DNA of 64,000 bases from Isoetes taiwanensis (GCA_021234155.1 JAJEKV010000053.1:1501307-1565306); one strand, 5' to 3'; shown: positions 1 to 12,034, counted from the first letter of the stretch. Notes: generated from the letters alone by a model not told the origin. Program-made: numbers and translations.

Positions 1-16
1 CAACATTGAAAAGGTA

Positions 17-1792
17 GTGGCCCGAAATGTTTGGAAGTTGCATGAAGATGAAGCTATAAGCACTCATATGTGGGTGCAACAACACCTTGACAGTGTATTC
101 CACTATGAGCATGGTGACATCTTCCAATTGGGGGTTATGACTCCCACCCAAAGGGGAGTCTTGTTTAGATTTGGAAAGGATAGGGCATTGTGTCTTGACT
201 CCACCTACAAGACAAACGAGATGAGGTAGGGTTGCTCCTCTTGTATTTTAAAGCTCATATAAAATTTTAGCTTCCTTGCTAACATTGTTAAGTTGTGTTG
301 CTATTTTACATTAAAGGTACTACTTCTTCACTATCACTGGATTCGATGACTACTTCAATGGGATGCCTCTGGCTTGGATTATCACGAACTCCTAGAAGAA
401 AGATGCAATAGCAAGATGGCTAGAAGCCATGAAAGTGTGGGTTGAACGCCATGACTCAACCTGGAAGCCCTCATGCTTTATCACCGATTCTTGTGATGCC
501 AAAATACATGCAATTAAAAAGGTAATAATGTTTCCATAGCAATTTTTAGTGGTTCATTTTGCACACCATCTTGAGCATGTGGCATCTCTCTCCACTTCAG
601 GTTTACCCTAGCGTACGCTTGAACCTTTGCATCTGGCATGTGAGAAGAGACTGGTTGAAGTGGTTAGGCAAGAACGTGAAGAACAAGGAGACGAGGAATC
701 AATTGTTTAAGGAGTTGGGTGAGATCATGTATGGAATCAGGTGTCCCCCAGGTAACAATGACTATGGAGAGGATTACAATGAGGCTGTTAAAGTAGAAGC
801 TTTGAGAAAGTTGGAGACCCTGAAAGGAAAGTATCCGCAGTATCCGAAATTGGCCTCCTACATGAGTCGAGAGTGGACTCGCAACATATGTGAATGGGTG
901 TTGGCCACAAGAATCTTTCCCCATTCAAACCAAGAAACCAATGCTGCAATAGAGGCTTGGCACAAGACACTGAAGATGCGCCTGGGCATCTTCAAATCAC
1001 AACTAAAGGGCAGGAGGATGGATTGGCTACTACACATGCTTGTACACGATGTTGAGACCCACACAACATACTCAAGGTAATTTGCAAAAGAGAACATATT
1101 TTGTATATTTACGTGTGCACTAACACTCCACGTTGTTTCATTTACAAGCACACAGGGGGATGAAAGAGGCTAGTTTTGTTATAAACACATCAGAAGAGAA
1201 AATTATAGAGTCGGCTATTCGAGGGGCGAGGCGGATTCCGGATGATGCAGTCACGTTTGTAGACCTTGGAGGAGGGGAGGCATATGTCCAAACTCTTGAT
1301 CTCAACCGCCAACCCTACTTTGTGAGTGGGGCACATAGGAATTGGGCGAGTTGTGATTGCCCATGGGGTGCCAAAGGGAACCTTTGCAAACACCAAGTTA
1401 AGGTTATCCAACTAATGGACAGTTACAGAGAGCAGGACCTCTTGAAGGTTCTAGGTTCCGATTATGGAAATGCAAGTGGTGGCATGGAGCACTTGCGCCC
1501 ATGTACACCTGGGGTCACCCGTCGAGATTCACCTGAAGAGATAGTTAGTGTAGAGGATGACATTCTCCCTATGAAGAAAGTTGGGTTGACCGTAGAGGAT
1601 GCTAGGGCTTCACTAGAATCGTGTGTTGCCAGGGTTATGGGGCAGGCCTCCAAGGATCCCAGCCTCCTCATAGCCACAGAGGTGATGATGAGACAAGTTG
1701 ACACCAGGCTTGAGAGGATGGACGGAGAGGCCTATGACACAACTATAGCGTCTACCTTGTCATGTCGATTTCGCTCCGCCCAAACCATTTGA
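17..1792 (+). pseudogene. MULE-type transposase with SWIM zinc finger, four exons, one premature stop
   Basis: The exons I read are 17-225, 317-521, 601-1076 and 1156-1792. All introns are GT-AG and the reading phase is kept across every junction. The first exon carries a LDSTYKTN motif (first Asp of the MULE DDE core). The second carries ITDSCDAK (second Asp). The third has LNLCIWHVRRDW, typical of the stretch before the catalytic Glu. The last exon encodes a SWIM finger, CDCPWGAKGNLCKH (CxC..CxH). The second exon has an in-frame TAG at 393-395, so the copy is probably inactive. MULE transposases cut and paste Mutator-like DNA elements. The window starts inside the gene, so the N-terminal part is not visible, and no terminal repeats were found. 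A domesticated FAR1/MUSTANG-like gene is an alternative, but the stop argues against a working protein. Confidence 0.85.
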
Positions 1793-2904
1793 ATGTGTCA
1801 ATTACCTACAAGTGGACGGTTTAGAACGAAACATCACGAAATTAGGTAAAAATTGCACACATAACACTCACAGAATGATCTTTCGTGTTGCAAATGTCCA
1901 ACAGGAACCTCTTGACAAAACAAATTGTGTATATCCCACAATCCTGGGTGTTCTCCTGCTGGGGCACATTCAAGGGGACACAGGGGGCATTGTGCAGGCT
2001 CGAGGATTCGAAATTCCACCTCTTCATAATGTCTGTTATGAAGCTGTGCGCAAACAGCAATCAGGGAAGGCAAATTCGATAGGAAAGGTGTACAATTCAT
2101 CTTATATAGTGGCAAAACATCTTAAGTTGGAGTGCATGGGCGACATTGAATCTAAATGCAGCACCATTGGGCACGGGATTTGAAGCCTTGCATGCCTCTT
2201 CGTTGGATACCAATATAAACAGGCTCAGTGATTGCTGCAAAACAAGTTTATGTAATCGAATTGCCTACCTATGAATTCGAAATCAAATTGTATACCTGCT
2301 CATTACTGGGAAGTAGTAGAAACCGACGTTTTGCATCCGCCAATTCTGCCTACTAAAAGGTTTTGCATCCGCCAATTCTGCCAATTCTGCACCTGATTGA
2401 CCCTCCAAACAGTTTTGCAAGAACAGGCCACGGGATGGATGAAAACATGCTGGGACCTCTTGTTCTGCGGGATGGCATGTATTAAGGCTCTGTGAAGGGC
2501 ATTGTGCAGTCAATGAATGATATTGTGAAACCCAAAAAAAAAACTCAACTCTGAAGTTACAGAAGATAGGCACCAACGCATTCCTCGTTGATTCTGCAGT
2601 CCACATCCTCTCCTACACCGGGCACGGTGATGAAATCCTGGGCAAAATTGCCATAGATCCGAAATTCAGATGCTGCCGATTTCTTCCCTACCCGAATTGC
2701 TGTGCTGTAGATTGTCAATGGATACTTGAATGTAAAATTACAGGTCCAATTCCTGGAAACAAGGCCTGATTAGTAAGCAAAAACAGAATCAAGAAATGTG
2801 GCCTCCAGTCTATGCATCATGGGAATCTCAATAATTGTCCCTTCCTCTTCCGACGAAGCACAGGGGTCCGGAAGACCGGCTGTTTGAATAGCATCGCGCA
2901 GACC
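1793..2904. other. No recognised gene; short local duplication
   Basis: No domain is recognised here. At about 2328-2390 the phrase TTTTGCATCCGCCAATTCTG occurs twice. On the minus strand, 2560-2765 has an exon-like open stretch preceded by a TTTCCAG acceptor. It may belong to the zinc-finger-like gene next to it. Confidence 0.4.
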
Positions 2905-3993
2905 CTAAATGTAGCTGGACGTCTCAAAAACAATGTGATTAGGAGCTATGAAATCCTCTGTTTTATTTGCACCCCTCTTTTTCCTCGGTATTTTCGGAAG
3001 GCTCCTGACCGGGAGCTTGCTTGCTTTCTTGGGAGGGGGGGATGCAAATTCCCCTTCTGCTTGTGCAACTTCCATACTAAAATCATCTCGGTCGACCTGT
3101 TCCTGCTCTCTAACCAAAGACATGTCGGCCCTCAACTCTTCAACCGTAACATTGAACCTTCTGGCAATGTTATTGCTGCCCTCTTCTGATCCTCCAAACT
3201 CTCCTCCACCATCCTGCTGAATGACCCAAGCAGCCTTGTTTGCCGGTTTAAGAATCCCATGCTCTATTTGCTCCTCTGCCATAGCTTCGGCCCTGCGCCT
3301 GGCCCTTGCCAAAATCCGTCTCAGGTTGTGATGCCACAGGTAATCCTCATCTACACTCCGCTGCAGCTTCACCATTTCAAAATCCCTCTTCTTCTTGGCT
3401 AACTCAGGGGCATTTGGTTTCCTTCCCCGATTTGCTGCTGGCAGCTTGTAATCCCCGGTCATGCTGTACTTGGCTAACCTGTGGATTTCCAAATCCCACT
3501 TCTTAGAGTAACTGCGATCACAGTTGTTGAATTGGCAGTACAACCGACCATCACCTGCATCGAGTTTCCAGTTGGGAAATTCTGCCATATTTTCGGCATT
3601 CTCCCAAGGAGGGTTTTCCATGGCATCGCTGCATAAATCAATTTTGCACTCTATGCTGGCTTCTGCATCCTTGCAATCAACATCCTCTAATTTGGGTTCT
3701 GGAGGCACTGGAACAGAATTTTCGCAGGCATCTGTGACCCCCCAAATATTTGGGGATATACGAGAAGCTTCAACAATGAGCTTAGCACGAACAGATTCCA
3801 GTTCCGGCTCAACACCTGCGTCTGCAGCTGTTACAAAACCCTCACCTGCATGTGCCTTACCAGGAGGGGAGTCCACCTCCGAATCAAGAGACTCTTCTTG
3901 CAAGGGATTGTTCACAGGGAACACAAAAGCCGAATTTGCAGAAGATTCAATCTGGAAGTTCTCGCCCAGCGAGGTTTCAAGACTCTGCGCCAT
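2905..3993 (-). CDS. Unknown basic protein with a C2H2-like zinc-finger motif
   Basis: The frame is open from 4167, but the ATG at 3991-3993 (MAQSLETSLG) is the more natural start and gives 362 residues. The N-terminal half is acidic. A finger-like CQFNNC..EIHR motif lies at about residues 153-172; the second histidine is not evident, so it is a partial or atypical C2H2 finger. A basic RGRK patch at about 189-192 and a lysine-rich C-terminus (PRKKRG) suggest nuclear localisation. I do not recognise the family. The same frame continues without another stop for about 50 codons beyond the TAG at 2905-2907, with protein-like composition (GLRDAIQTAGLPD), so the stop may be a mutation or the true last exon may be spliced differently. 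The hairpin array at 4386-4750 lies upstream. A captured or mobile-element gene is possible. Confidence 0.55.
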   Translation of the reverse strand: MAQSLETSLGENFQIESSANSAFVFPVNNPLQEESLDSEVDSPPGKAHAGEGFVTAADAGVEPELESVRAKLIVEASRISPNIWGVTDACENSVPVPPEPKLEDVDCKDAEASIECKIDLCSDAMENPPWENAENMAEFPNWKLDAGDGRLYCQFNNCDRSYSKKWDLEIHRLAKYSMTGDYKLPAANRGRKPNAPELAKKKRDFEMVKLQRSVDEDYLWHHNLRRILARARRRAEAMAEEQIEHGILKPANKAAWVIQQDGGGEFGGSEEGSNNIARRFNVTVEELRADMSLVREQEQVDRDDFSMEVAQAEGEFASPPPKKASKLPVRSLPKIPRKKRGANKTEDFIAPNHIVFETSSYI

Positions 3994-4385
3994 CTGGAAA
4001 GGGATTGAAGCAGCAAAAAGACAAGAACAGATGCTAGCAGAAAAGGGGGCGCCGGGAAGAACGGGGCACTGGAACGAACCTGTGAGAAAACGAATGTTTG
4101 GAAACAGAGAGAGAAAGGGAAATTTTGGCGCTAACAGGTGTGATTCCTTCGGATGGGTCCAGTTCATGCTAGGGCTTGACGTGGAGGACGCTGATACGCG
4201 GAGGCGCCTTCAATCATGACATTGTCAGGGTACCATGTACGGGCATAATTATGAGTCGCCAGAATTCAAAACCTTAAATAATATATTACGAAATAAAATC
4301 TACTTAATAATTATCCTAGGACATAATTAAAATAGCCAAAATATCCACGACAAATCGAACGGCCAGGATGCGTCTCCGGGTGGTG

Positions 4386-4750
4386 GTGATTCCGTCGAAT
4401 GGATCGGAAAATTAGTGATTCCGTCGAAAAGAATCATGGACAGAATGATTCTGCCAGACGGAATCACATTCCGTGAGATTCTGCTGGGAGGAATCAGTCC
4501 GGCGCGATCACGAAAAAAGAGGGAATGATTCTATTTGGGGGAATCACAAAACTGAGATTCCGTCCCCCGGAATCTCTCTGTGGTGATTCCGCCACGTTGA
4601 ATACCACAGAATGTGATTCCATCGGGCAGAATCGCGTTCACGTGATTCCTTCGAATGGAATCAAAATTCGGTGATTCCGCGGAGCGGTATCCTACGGTTG
4701 TGATTCTATCCAAAGGTTTGTTTCCGTGGTGATTCTACCGGAAGGTTTCG
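4386..4750. repeat. 29-30 bp periodic array of imperfect GATTC/GAATC hairpins
   Basis: At least twelve units are visible. Each begins with (G)TGATTC(C/T) and most end with (G)GAATCA or a degraded form, with a different 7-10 bp centre. Starts are at about 4386, 4416, 4446, 4477, 4526, 4554, 4583, 4613, 4642, 4671, 4700 and 4730. Spacing is 28-31 bp except one 49-bp step. Clean dyads are at 4446-4466, 4526-4546 and 4554-4576. A thirteenth half-relative lies at 4871-4908. The motif AACGGCCAGGATG occurs just before (about 4359) and just after (about 4755) the array. The array sits upstream of the minus-strand zinc-finger-like gene. It may be a minisatellite or a cluster of protein-binding dyads. 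Confidence 0.8.
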
Positions 4751-4908
4751 AAACAAACGGCCAGGATGGACCCGGCTGACTGACGACTGGGATGTATCAG
4801 CAGGTGCACGTGACCTTGTCAGGGTACGGTTTACGGGGTCTTCAGAACGGACCCCGTTTCGCGAGCCCGGTGATTCTGCGGGAGGGAATATCTTGCGATG
4901 GAATCACA

Positions 4909-6019
4909 ATAACCGGGGTAAAGATATTTTCACCCGCGCTTTGGCACCTTGAGATTTTTGGACAGGTGATATTGCCTACCAAAAGCTTTCAAAATGATGG
5001 ATCAAAATTTTCGAATGAATCAAAATCATCAACATGTAATTTTAATCAAATTTTTAAACTCTGGAACTCTGATTTTGATCAAATTTGGGTTAAAATGGGG
5101 TTTTTGGCTTCCATATGAGCAGAAATTAATTTTGACCTAGTATATTGAATTTGAATTTTTTAAACATGTAATTGCGATGAGTTTTAAAATCCTGGAACTG
5201 CGATTTCCTTCAAATTTGGAGTAATTGGAATTAGGGCTTTTGGGTTATACATGAGCGAAAAGCTGTTCTGACCAAGATTTTAGTATGAGCTGATTTAATT
5301 TCTATGAAGAACAGAAGAAATCAGAAGGATTATGATTGATGAAGACAGCTTTGATAAAAAATCGCCAGTGCTGTGGTTATTGCTTCTTGCATGGCAGATG
5401 ATGTGGAAGGTTTTAAAAAAAAATCCAGGTCTTAAAAAACAATTCGGGCATGATAGTGTGATATTGGTTTTGGCATAATCATTTTCTGGGCTGAACATCT
5501 GCCTAAACATGCCATGTATTTAATTGGGCTTAGGCTTAGTATGATTCTAGCCTAATACTATTATGATATGCACATAATTTTAACAAAAAATTTGATTTTA
5601 CGTATGTCATACAGTTTCTTAGCAATTTAATTTTTACATGCATTTGATTTGAAGAGAAGAATAGGACAAAAGTAGTTTGCTCGTAATAGTTTCTTAGCAA
5701 TGGCGTTTGCATAAAAATGGCCACCACGTATATCGTTGTGGCATTCTTTTTAATCAACCTAACTTGTTCGTCCAAAAATCGTAATAAAATACCCCCCCCC
5801 CCTCCCCGGCCCCGCAAAGAAAATCCCTTGCTAGAATACTTGACGACATTCCTCTTTGAACCTTCTTGTTTATTAGTTACCTTCTCTGGTAAGACTTGGT
5901 CATGCACAAAAGTTTGGCAGATTGTTATCAACATTAAGAGACATTAATGCCTCTCCCTCAAACTTAAGTCTTTCATTCAAATATGAATACACAATGGAAA
6001 TAAGAGCCAAATATTGTTT
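4909..6019. other. AT-rich DNA without recognised gene
   Basis: Short ORFs here lack domain signatures. A C-rich homopolymer run lies near 5791-5805. The region is otherwise AT-rich and unremarkable. Confidence 0.4.
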
Positions 6020-6021
6020 GT

Positions 6022-6140
6022 CATGGTGGTGGCCTAATATTTAGGCTTTTCGATTGGGGTGTCTTCCACCTAAGTTCGAAAACCCTTAGACATCATTGAT
6101 TGGAATGACTAGTCGTGTGTTGTAATAAAAAAGAAAAAAC
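6022..6140 (+). mobile_element. SINE-like sequence with Pol III B-box and A-rich tail
   Basis: The stretch begins GTCATGGTGGTGGCCTAAT, which resembles a Pol III A-box region. It has a B-box-like AAGTTCGAAAACCC about 50 bp later and ends in an A-rich tail (AATAAAAAAGAAAAAAC). This order and spacing fit a tRNA-derived SINE. No clear target-site duplication was found. Confidence 0.5.
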
Positions 6141-6235
6141 TAGAATTTCACTCTTTGCATAGTATGCATTGAAATGAAGTTTGCTTTAGGTTAAAACTGA
6201 GCACTGATTTGTGAACACTAAGTTGTGAAGTTTTA

Positions 6236-6450
6236 AGCAGCAGATGGCCTCGTCTCTCACCCAAGAAAATAAGTGTAGTAGCATGTTTTTCCAGTTTTGT
6301 AATGTAAACTTTAAAAGGCCGATCTACCAAAATGCCTTCGACTAGGACCTTTATGTGCTTGTTCCAAAATAGAATGTATCTTCATCAACAGCAGATGGTC
6401 TCGTCTCTCAACCAAGAAAATAAGTGCATTAGCATGCTTTTCCAGTTTGG
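6236..6450. repeat. Direct repeat of about 65 bp, two copies
   Basis: The segment containing CAGATGGCCTCGTCTCTCAC at about 6240-6300 recurs as a diverged copy at about 6388-6450, with a few substitutions. It lies next to the Gypsy RNase H relic and may belong to that element. Confidence 0.6.
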
Positions 6451-6739
6451 GGTATCTTTCTTATGTGGAATGTATCTCATGAGGAAGAACATATCTTCGA
6501 AGAATATTGGCCTTGCCATGCTTGTATAAGTATCTACCAATCATAGTGTAAACTTGAACACCAGAACATATTGTTCCTCTTTGATGTGCTTCTTAATTGA
6601 GGACTATGAAGGATTGGGGGGTGGAAGTTGGATTTTGAGAAGGAACTGGTAATAATCCTCATACCAATACACTGTGAGCAGGAGCATCTGGGAAAGTAAC
6701 CTAACATGTCTTTTGAGTACTTCAAGAGATAGTAAGGGA

Positions 6740-7190
6740 CAATGTATGATTTACCAAGTTATGGATGATATCAAAGGGACGAATTCCCTAAAGAGAAGCA
6801 CCCATCCCGAAAGTAAGCTTGTTGGGCTGGACTTTTGATCAAATAGGAGAGCTTGATGTTCTATGGAAAACTTGCTTTTGCTATCCAAAATATACTGTCT
6901 GAACCTCTGCATGTAGAAAATGAGTTATAAGACTTCCATGCTTCATGGCAGAATAATGTTGTTTTGAGAATTGAACTTCATACTAGCAAACCAGATTGGT
7001 TTGTCTTGATTGCTTGAAAGCTCATAACCAATACTGCACAGTAGCAAATGCTCGAACATCAACATATACATGAAACAACTTGTCCTATTAAAGAGGTTCG
7101 GGGCCTAAAGAATATTTTTCTAAACGGCAACATTTGCCTCATCGTTCCATGTCCACACTTCTACTTTCTGGAGCGATTGGTAAGGTAAGG
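6740..7190 (-). pseudogene. Gypsy-type RNase H relic
   Basis: The minus strand reads, with stops, GYELSSNQDKPIWFASMKFN, then MQRFRQYIL, then SGWVLLFREF. This order matches the plant Gypsy RNase H region (FASRKLN, KKFRHYLLG, ARWLLLLQEF). Upstream lies a W-DEANVAF-like phrase expected before RNase H. Several stops and frame changes make it non-functional. It probably belongs to the same element as the RT fragment at 8303-8602, with foreign DNA between them. Confidence 0.6.
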
Positions 7191-8302
7191 TCTAGGGTAA
7201 GCAATTTCCTTTGCATATGTGTATTGGCCGTGATAAGAAAGCTATTGGTCTAAATCAGTGGCTTTGCTTCGCAGATATAATAGGAAATGGATGCATCTTT
7301 CAACTCGAATGGAGGCTCCAATTTGAATAGTTTTCAAATCACAATAGGTTCTTCTTTTTTTGATGTGACTGTGCAAGTTAATCATTTTTTAGCTTTAAAG
7401 ATCTTAGCCTTCCCTAGATATATCCATAATTAGACCTATATAATTGGTGATATATATCTACTAGGACGTAAATGTGATCATGGACATCCACACGACATTC
7501 ATTGGCAACATGTTTTTTTGTAACATGGCATTGTTTTGCCATCTTGGAAAAGCATCATCTTGACTTTGGTCTTCTTAGTGGCAAATCACTTCCTAGCACT
7601 TCTTTGTATAAGGCTTTGACAATTCCTTGACCTTTTTACATGTATCTGGGACATACAACAAGAAGTGCAATTGTTTTGATTATTTACACCAAGGTATGTT
7701 TGTAATAAGTTCCTATTATTTTTCAACATAAAACGCCTTTTTCTTAGATGAATACTGGATCTTTTCCTAATCTAGAGGTATGAGGAGTGGAAACATGGGG
7801 GCCAGTGATATCCCTGTAGAGCTCTATGATTGGTCCTATGAAGTATACTTCTTCAGGGTATGGGGCCTAGTGATATCCCTTTGCACTTGGGAGGATTTCT
7901 AACTTGGGCTCTTAGAGTCGAGTTCAAGGTTTCGTACCCAATTATTCTCTAAGAAACAAGATTCTTGCCCCTCCAAAGTACCACTTTGGACATGGGAGGT
8001 GGTGGACATGGGAGACATTCGACTTTTAAATGTGGCCTACATACACTGTATTAAAGCCTGTTGGAAGGTGAAACGTGCAGATTGGTTCTCCAGATGGAAT
8101 GTCCAGGAGCAAGAATGTGTATAGGTGCAAAATAAAGATCATAATAACCTAAAGCAATATCTCGATACATGCTTCCTTGGTACGGTTTGGTAAGGTTCAT
8201 GCATACGATAAAAAGCTAGATTAATCCCACACTTGCCCATGGCCCGCACCGATACATGTTATCACATTTGCTCATGAAGAGACATAAAACAATTGTGTTC
8301 AT
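7191..8302. other. No recognised feature between Gypsy relics
   Basis: Stops occur in all frames and no domain is recognised. On the minus strand this separates a Gypsy RT fragment from an RNase H fragment, so it may be an insertion or decayed pol sequence. Confidence 0.35.
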
Positions 8303-8602
8303 TCATATTAGTGCACACTGCCTCAGGCACTCCAAAACAGTTCTGACCTTTTCTGGATCCATAGAGACTGTATGTAGAGTGATATGATAGCCAAGGAACT
8401 CTATAATATCCTTCTTGAACTGACACTTTTCAAGTTTGGCATGTAACCCATGCTCACAAAGCTTCTGAAGGACCTGTCGAACATGCCTCTCATGTTCTTT
8501 GAGAGTCTTAGAATAAATAAAAATATCATCCAAATAAATGATAACAAAAATGTCCATGAACTCCCGAAAGACATCATTGGCCATATTCAAACTGTCATGC
8601 AC
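8303..8602 (-). pseudogene. Gypsy-type reverse transcriptase fragment
   Basis: About 99 codons carry the Gypsy RT core. They contain FREFMDIFVIIYLDDIFIYS with the YLDD catalytic motif, then KTLKEHERHVRQVLQKL and LEKCQFKKDIIEFLGYHI. This order is diagnostic for Ty3/Gypsy pol. The upstream finger part of RT and the rest of pol are missing from the open frame, so it is a truncated relic. Confidence 0.88.
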
Positions 8603-8943
8603 CTACTCAAAAACAAGAAAATACGTAGAAAATATGCAAGAAATATGCCAAGATCGGCAAAAATTTTGATATATGATGAAGAAACAAGAATACAATGGCC
8701 CGAAGTCAAGCAGGAACACGAGAGAGATTCCTAGAAGGCTCAAGACTGTCGTTAAACTGGAATGGTTGCGACGGACAAGATCTCGCCACCCCAATGAACA
8801 GATCATGCCAAGTATCACGCATAAAAAAAAAGAGTAATAAAGGTCCACGTTCATTAAAAAAAGGGTATCGCGCATGCATATAGGTTCTAGAATATTTTAG
8901 AACCTTTTGGAAATAGCCCTATGTAAATATTGTTAATTAAATA

Positions 8944-9010
8944 TTGGTAGCGCACTTGATAAAGGTGTGTGATTCGCAACTAGAAGGTTGTGAGTCAAAC
9001 CCTGTCTTTT
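8944..9010 (+). mobile_element. tRNA-like (SINE-type) fragment
   Basis: TTGGTAGCGCACTTG followed about 40 bp later by AGAAGGTTGTGAGTCAAACC resembles the D-arm to T-arm order of a tRNA such as tRNA-Trp, with a weak B box. No complete cloverleaf with acceptor stem is apparent. I read it as a tRNA-derived SINE remnant rather than a working tRNA gene. Confidence 0.4.
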
Positions 9011-12000
9011 GCAACTACCTTTTTGCATCCCTGTGACGATCATCTTTTGTACATTCGAATATAATGCTCGTATGATATGATTACCCATATGGTCATCATA
9101 GTTAGGACCATGCTAGGGTTGGACCTCCTCACGATCAAAGAAAGCATGTTTACATATTGCAGAGACACGAAGTTCACAATGATGGCTATTATCTTGGGGC
9201 AACAGCATGGAACCTAAATGCTCATAATAGTTTCTATTCAAAAGATCCATTATGGGCATCTTTGTAGTCCAAGATGCTTGGTATGGGCTAAGAGATTTAT
9301 TGGATTCTTGTGGGGGGCTTCAACATGGTCGAAGTGGAAGAGTGTTGGCTAGGAGCTGCCTCTAGTGTAGGTTTGCGCATCAGTAATGGCACCGTCTTCT
9401 TCATGATTACAACCTATCCAAGGTGGATGGTGGAGGAGCTTTCACTTAATGCAATGGGAAGACTAGTAGTGGTCGTGGAAGCACGTGTCTAGAGAGAGCT
9501 TATTAGACATCTAGTTACAAGGATTTTAAGAGGAAGCCCTTTTTTCTTAAAAAGTAGAACTTTGAAGCAAATTCCTTGATTCTGAACGGCAATACATATT
9601 AAAAAAGAGAAGTTTATCTAGCTATTTAATGAACTATAGTGGATAAGGACCAGGAGTTTCAAACACTTTGAATGTGCTCTTAAAATTTCCCTTGATGATT
9701 TGTGTCATGGGCACAGTTCTATAAACTCTTTTGAATCTATGAGAATGCCACATCTTTTACATTGGATGCTACTCCATGATAAGATGCTAGTACAATTGCA
9801 GGCGTCTACAGAAGCACATGTAGTGGTTGATTCAACATAATAAAATCAATATATTTTCCACGTCCATTTTGTTCTGGAATAGTGAGGAAATCTCCACTGC
9901 AAGGTAGAAAAGGAAGACGAAGTACAAAAGTGAATGAAAAACAACAAATGCAACATGGGAGATCTTGGAAGGACATGAATCAAAATATGAAAAAAGGAGA
10001 CACCAAACAATAAATGTGGTGATTAATTTTTCCAATAGCACAGTTTCATTAAATTGAGAAATCGTGATTCTAATTAGGGACAAAATTGTTTTAAGATATT
10101 TTTTAGGGCATTTTATACAATAATGTGGCGCCATTTAGCATTTTTTCACATATATTTTGTCAAATTTAGCACCATAAAAATCAAAGCCAAAAAAAAATTG
10201 CATTGCCAATCAGGCTACCTACCTGCAAATATTACCACAAACGTGTGCAGAGCTTTAAGACCTCAAGCCAAGCTCACCAGACGAAAATGGACCAACTGGC
10301 CAGGTCCGAACTCGCGAACCCATTTTTCCAGAATCCTATCCACTTATAGATTTTCTTCTTAGGATCAACTGTCGACAAGGGGAGAACGTTCAAGGAAAAT
10401 ACGCCGAAATACTGAAATTCACAGAGTAACTGAACATGCAGATTCGTTTTTTTTTTTTTTAAATAATACCTATGAAGCAGGATCATGAAATATCTCATTT
10501 AGACGTCTCTTCAGCAAGTTGCAGCTGCCAGCGGAATCTTGGAATGCAAGAACGGTGCTCCAATTGAAGCCAAAGAGCTTCTTCCATGGGCTTTCTTTCT
10601 ATTACAAAACATCACAACGGGGGCACAAGGCGGGCATAACTTCCCAAGCACCTATGACCACCTGGAATTTTGAGGAATTTTGACGATCGTAGATAAAATC
10701 AAACGGTTGAAATAGCATCCACTTGCACAAAAATCCCACTTGGCGGCAACGTGGACACTCTAAAATTGCTTCAAAGTGTCAACTTGTGTTTGTGCAAACG
10801 TGCGAAAAATAGTTAAAAAATAACATTTCAACTTAGAGATTTACTTATTTTTATATAAAGAGCGGCATCATTAGTTTCTCAAATTGACAAATTTATAAAC
10901 ATAAACAAAATTTGTATACAAAGCAGTGCATGACTGTTGACTTGCTAAAAAAACAATTATGAAATTCATCGATGAATTTAATCAGCGTCACTCGTAAGAT
11001 CAGGATTTTCTTTGGAAACATGCATAAGGTGGTTAAATCTTGCCCCACTAAATGCCTCGTCGTCTGAAATCTATAATGGTATCAAGCTGGACCAAGCTAA
11101 CTCTACACCAAATCTCCAAGCATACCTGGCAAACTATATCCAAATTTTTTATCTTTCTTACTAGTTAGGCTTCTTAGTTGTCTTAGTTTTCTTTATAATG
11201 GGATGCTCCTCGTCCTCTGAATCAAAAGAGTCCTCCCCTTTTAAAAGCCCTCTCAAACAGAAATGTTGTTCCTAAATGACCTGCAGCTGAAATAAATAGC
11301 TAGATATCATGCAAAAAGAAAAAAAGAGGGACAGAGAATTAGAAATACATAAACATGCCAATGGCACTCTGGTATATGAACATGTATATTTTTTATATAG
11401 TCTTACTAAAAATAAAAGCTACAAATAACATTTATACAACAATGTTTCATGCTGCCTTGCTACAAAATATGCATGTTGGGATTGCAAATGATATATAGAA
11501 TAACATGCCACTAACATTCACAGAAGAGGGTCATCTTGGTCTTTTATCAATAATGCACGCCAAGGATGTAAATGACGCCGTGACACCATTTGCATGGCGT
11601 TGCATGCATAGTTTAATGGCATACTAGCTTCATGCGAACAAGCATCAATATCAGCATCAACTATGCAGGTAATGATGCAGGTTGAGATGGAAGGTGCCTG
11701 TATGGCTTGGCATGCGTACTTTGGTAGATGCACCATTTGCATGTTAGGGTGTATCTTAAAAAGTATCATTCATGAATTACAAAAGTAGCCAAAAAGGTAG
11801 CCAGCACTAGGTACTGGAAACTTTAATATCTCAATAAAGCGTATGTTTTAAAATTGATTTATAATTATTTTGATCTCCAATAGCATTATCTTTACCTTAA
11901 CTTTGAATATTCCAGCGCCACTTGCATCCTCAACGTGCATTTGCTATACCCGACCAGATGCATACTGGTGAATGCAAATGGCATTGCTATACCAGACCAG

Positions 12001-12034
12001 ATGTGGCGCCTTTTGCATTCCTCAGCATGCATTT
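9011..12034. other. Noncoding DNA, no recognised gene
   Basis: Only short ORFs without domain signatures are present. There is a T-run near 10447-10460. The stretch 11550-12034 is rich in ATGCAT-type words and resembles the sequence on the other side of the Copia element, consistent with insertion into a local repeat. Confidence 0.4.

Noticed and set aside
4386-4750. True CRISPR array
   Set aside because: Repeats are short and degenerate, centres are only 7-10 bp, and the context is a plant nuclear genome without cas genes. The resemblance is only geometric.
8944-9010. Functional tRNA gene
   Set aside because: No acceptor stem pairing or consistent anticodon arm; the B box is weak.
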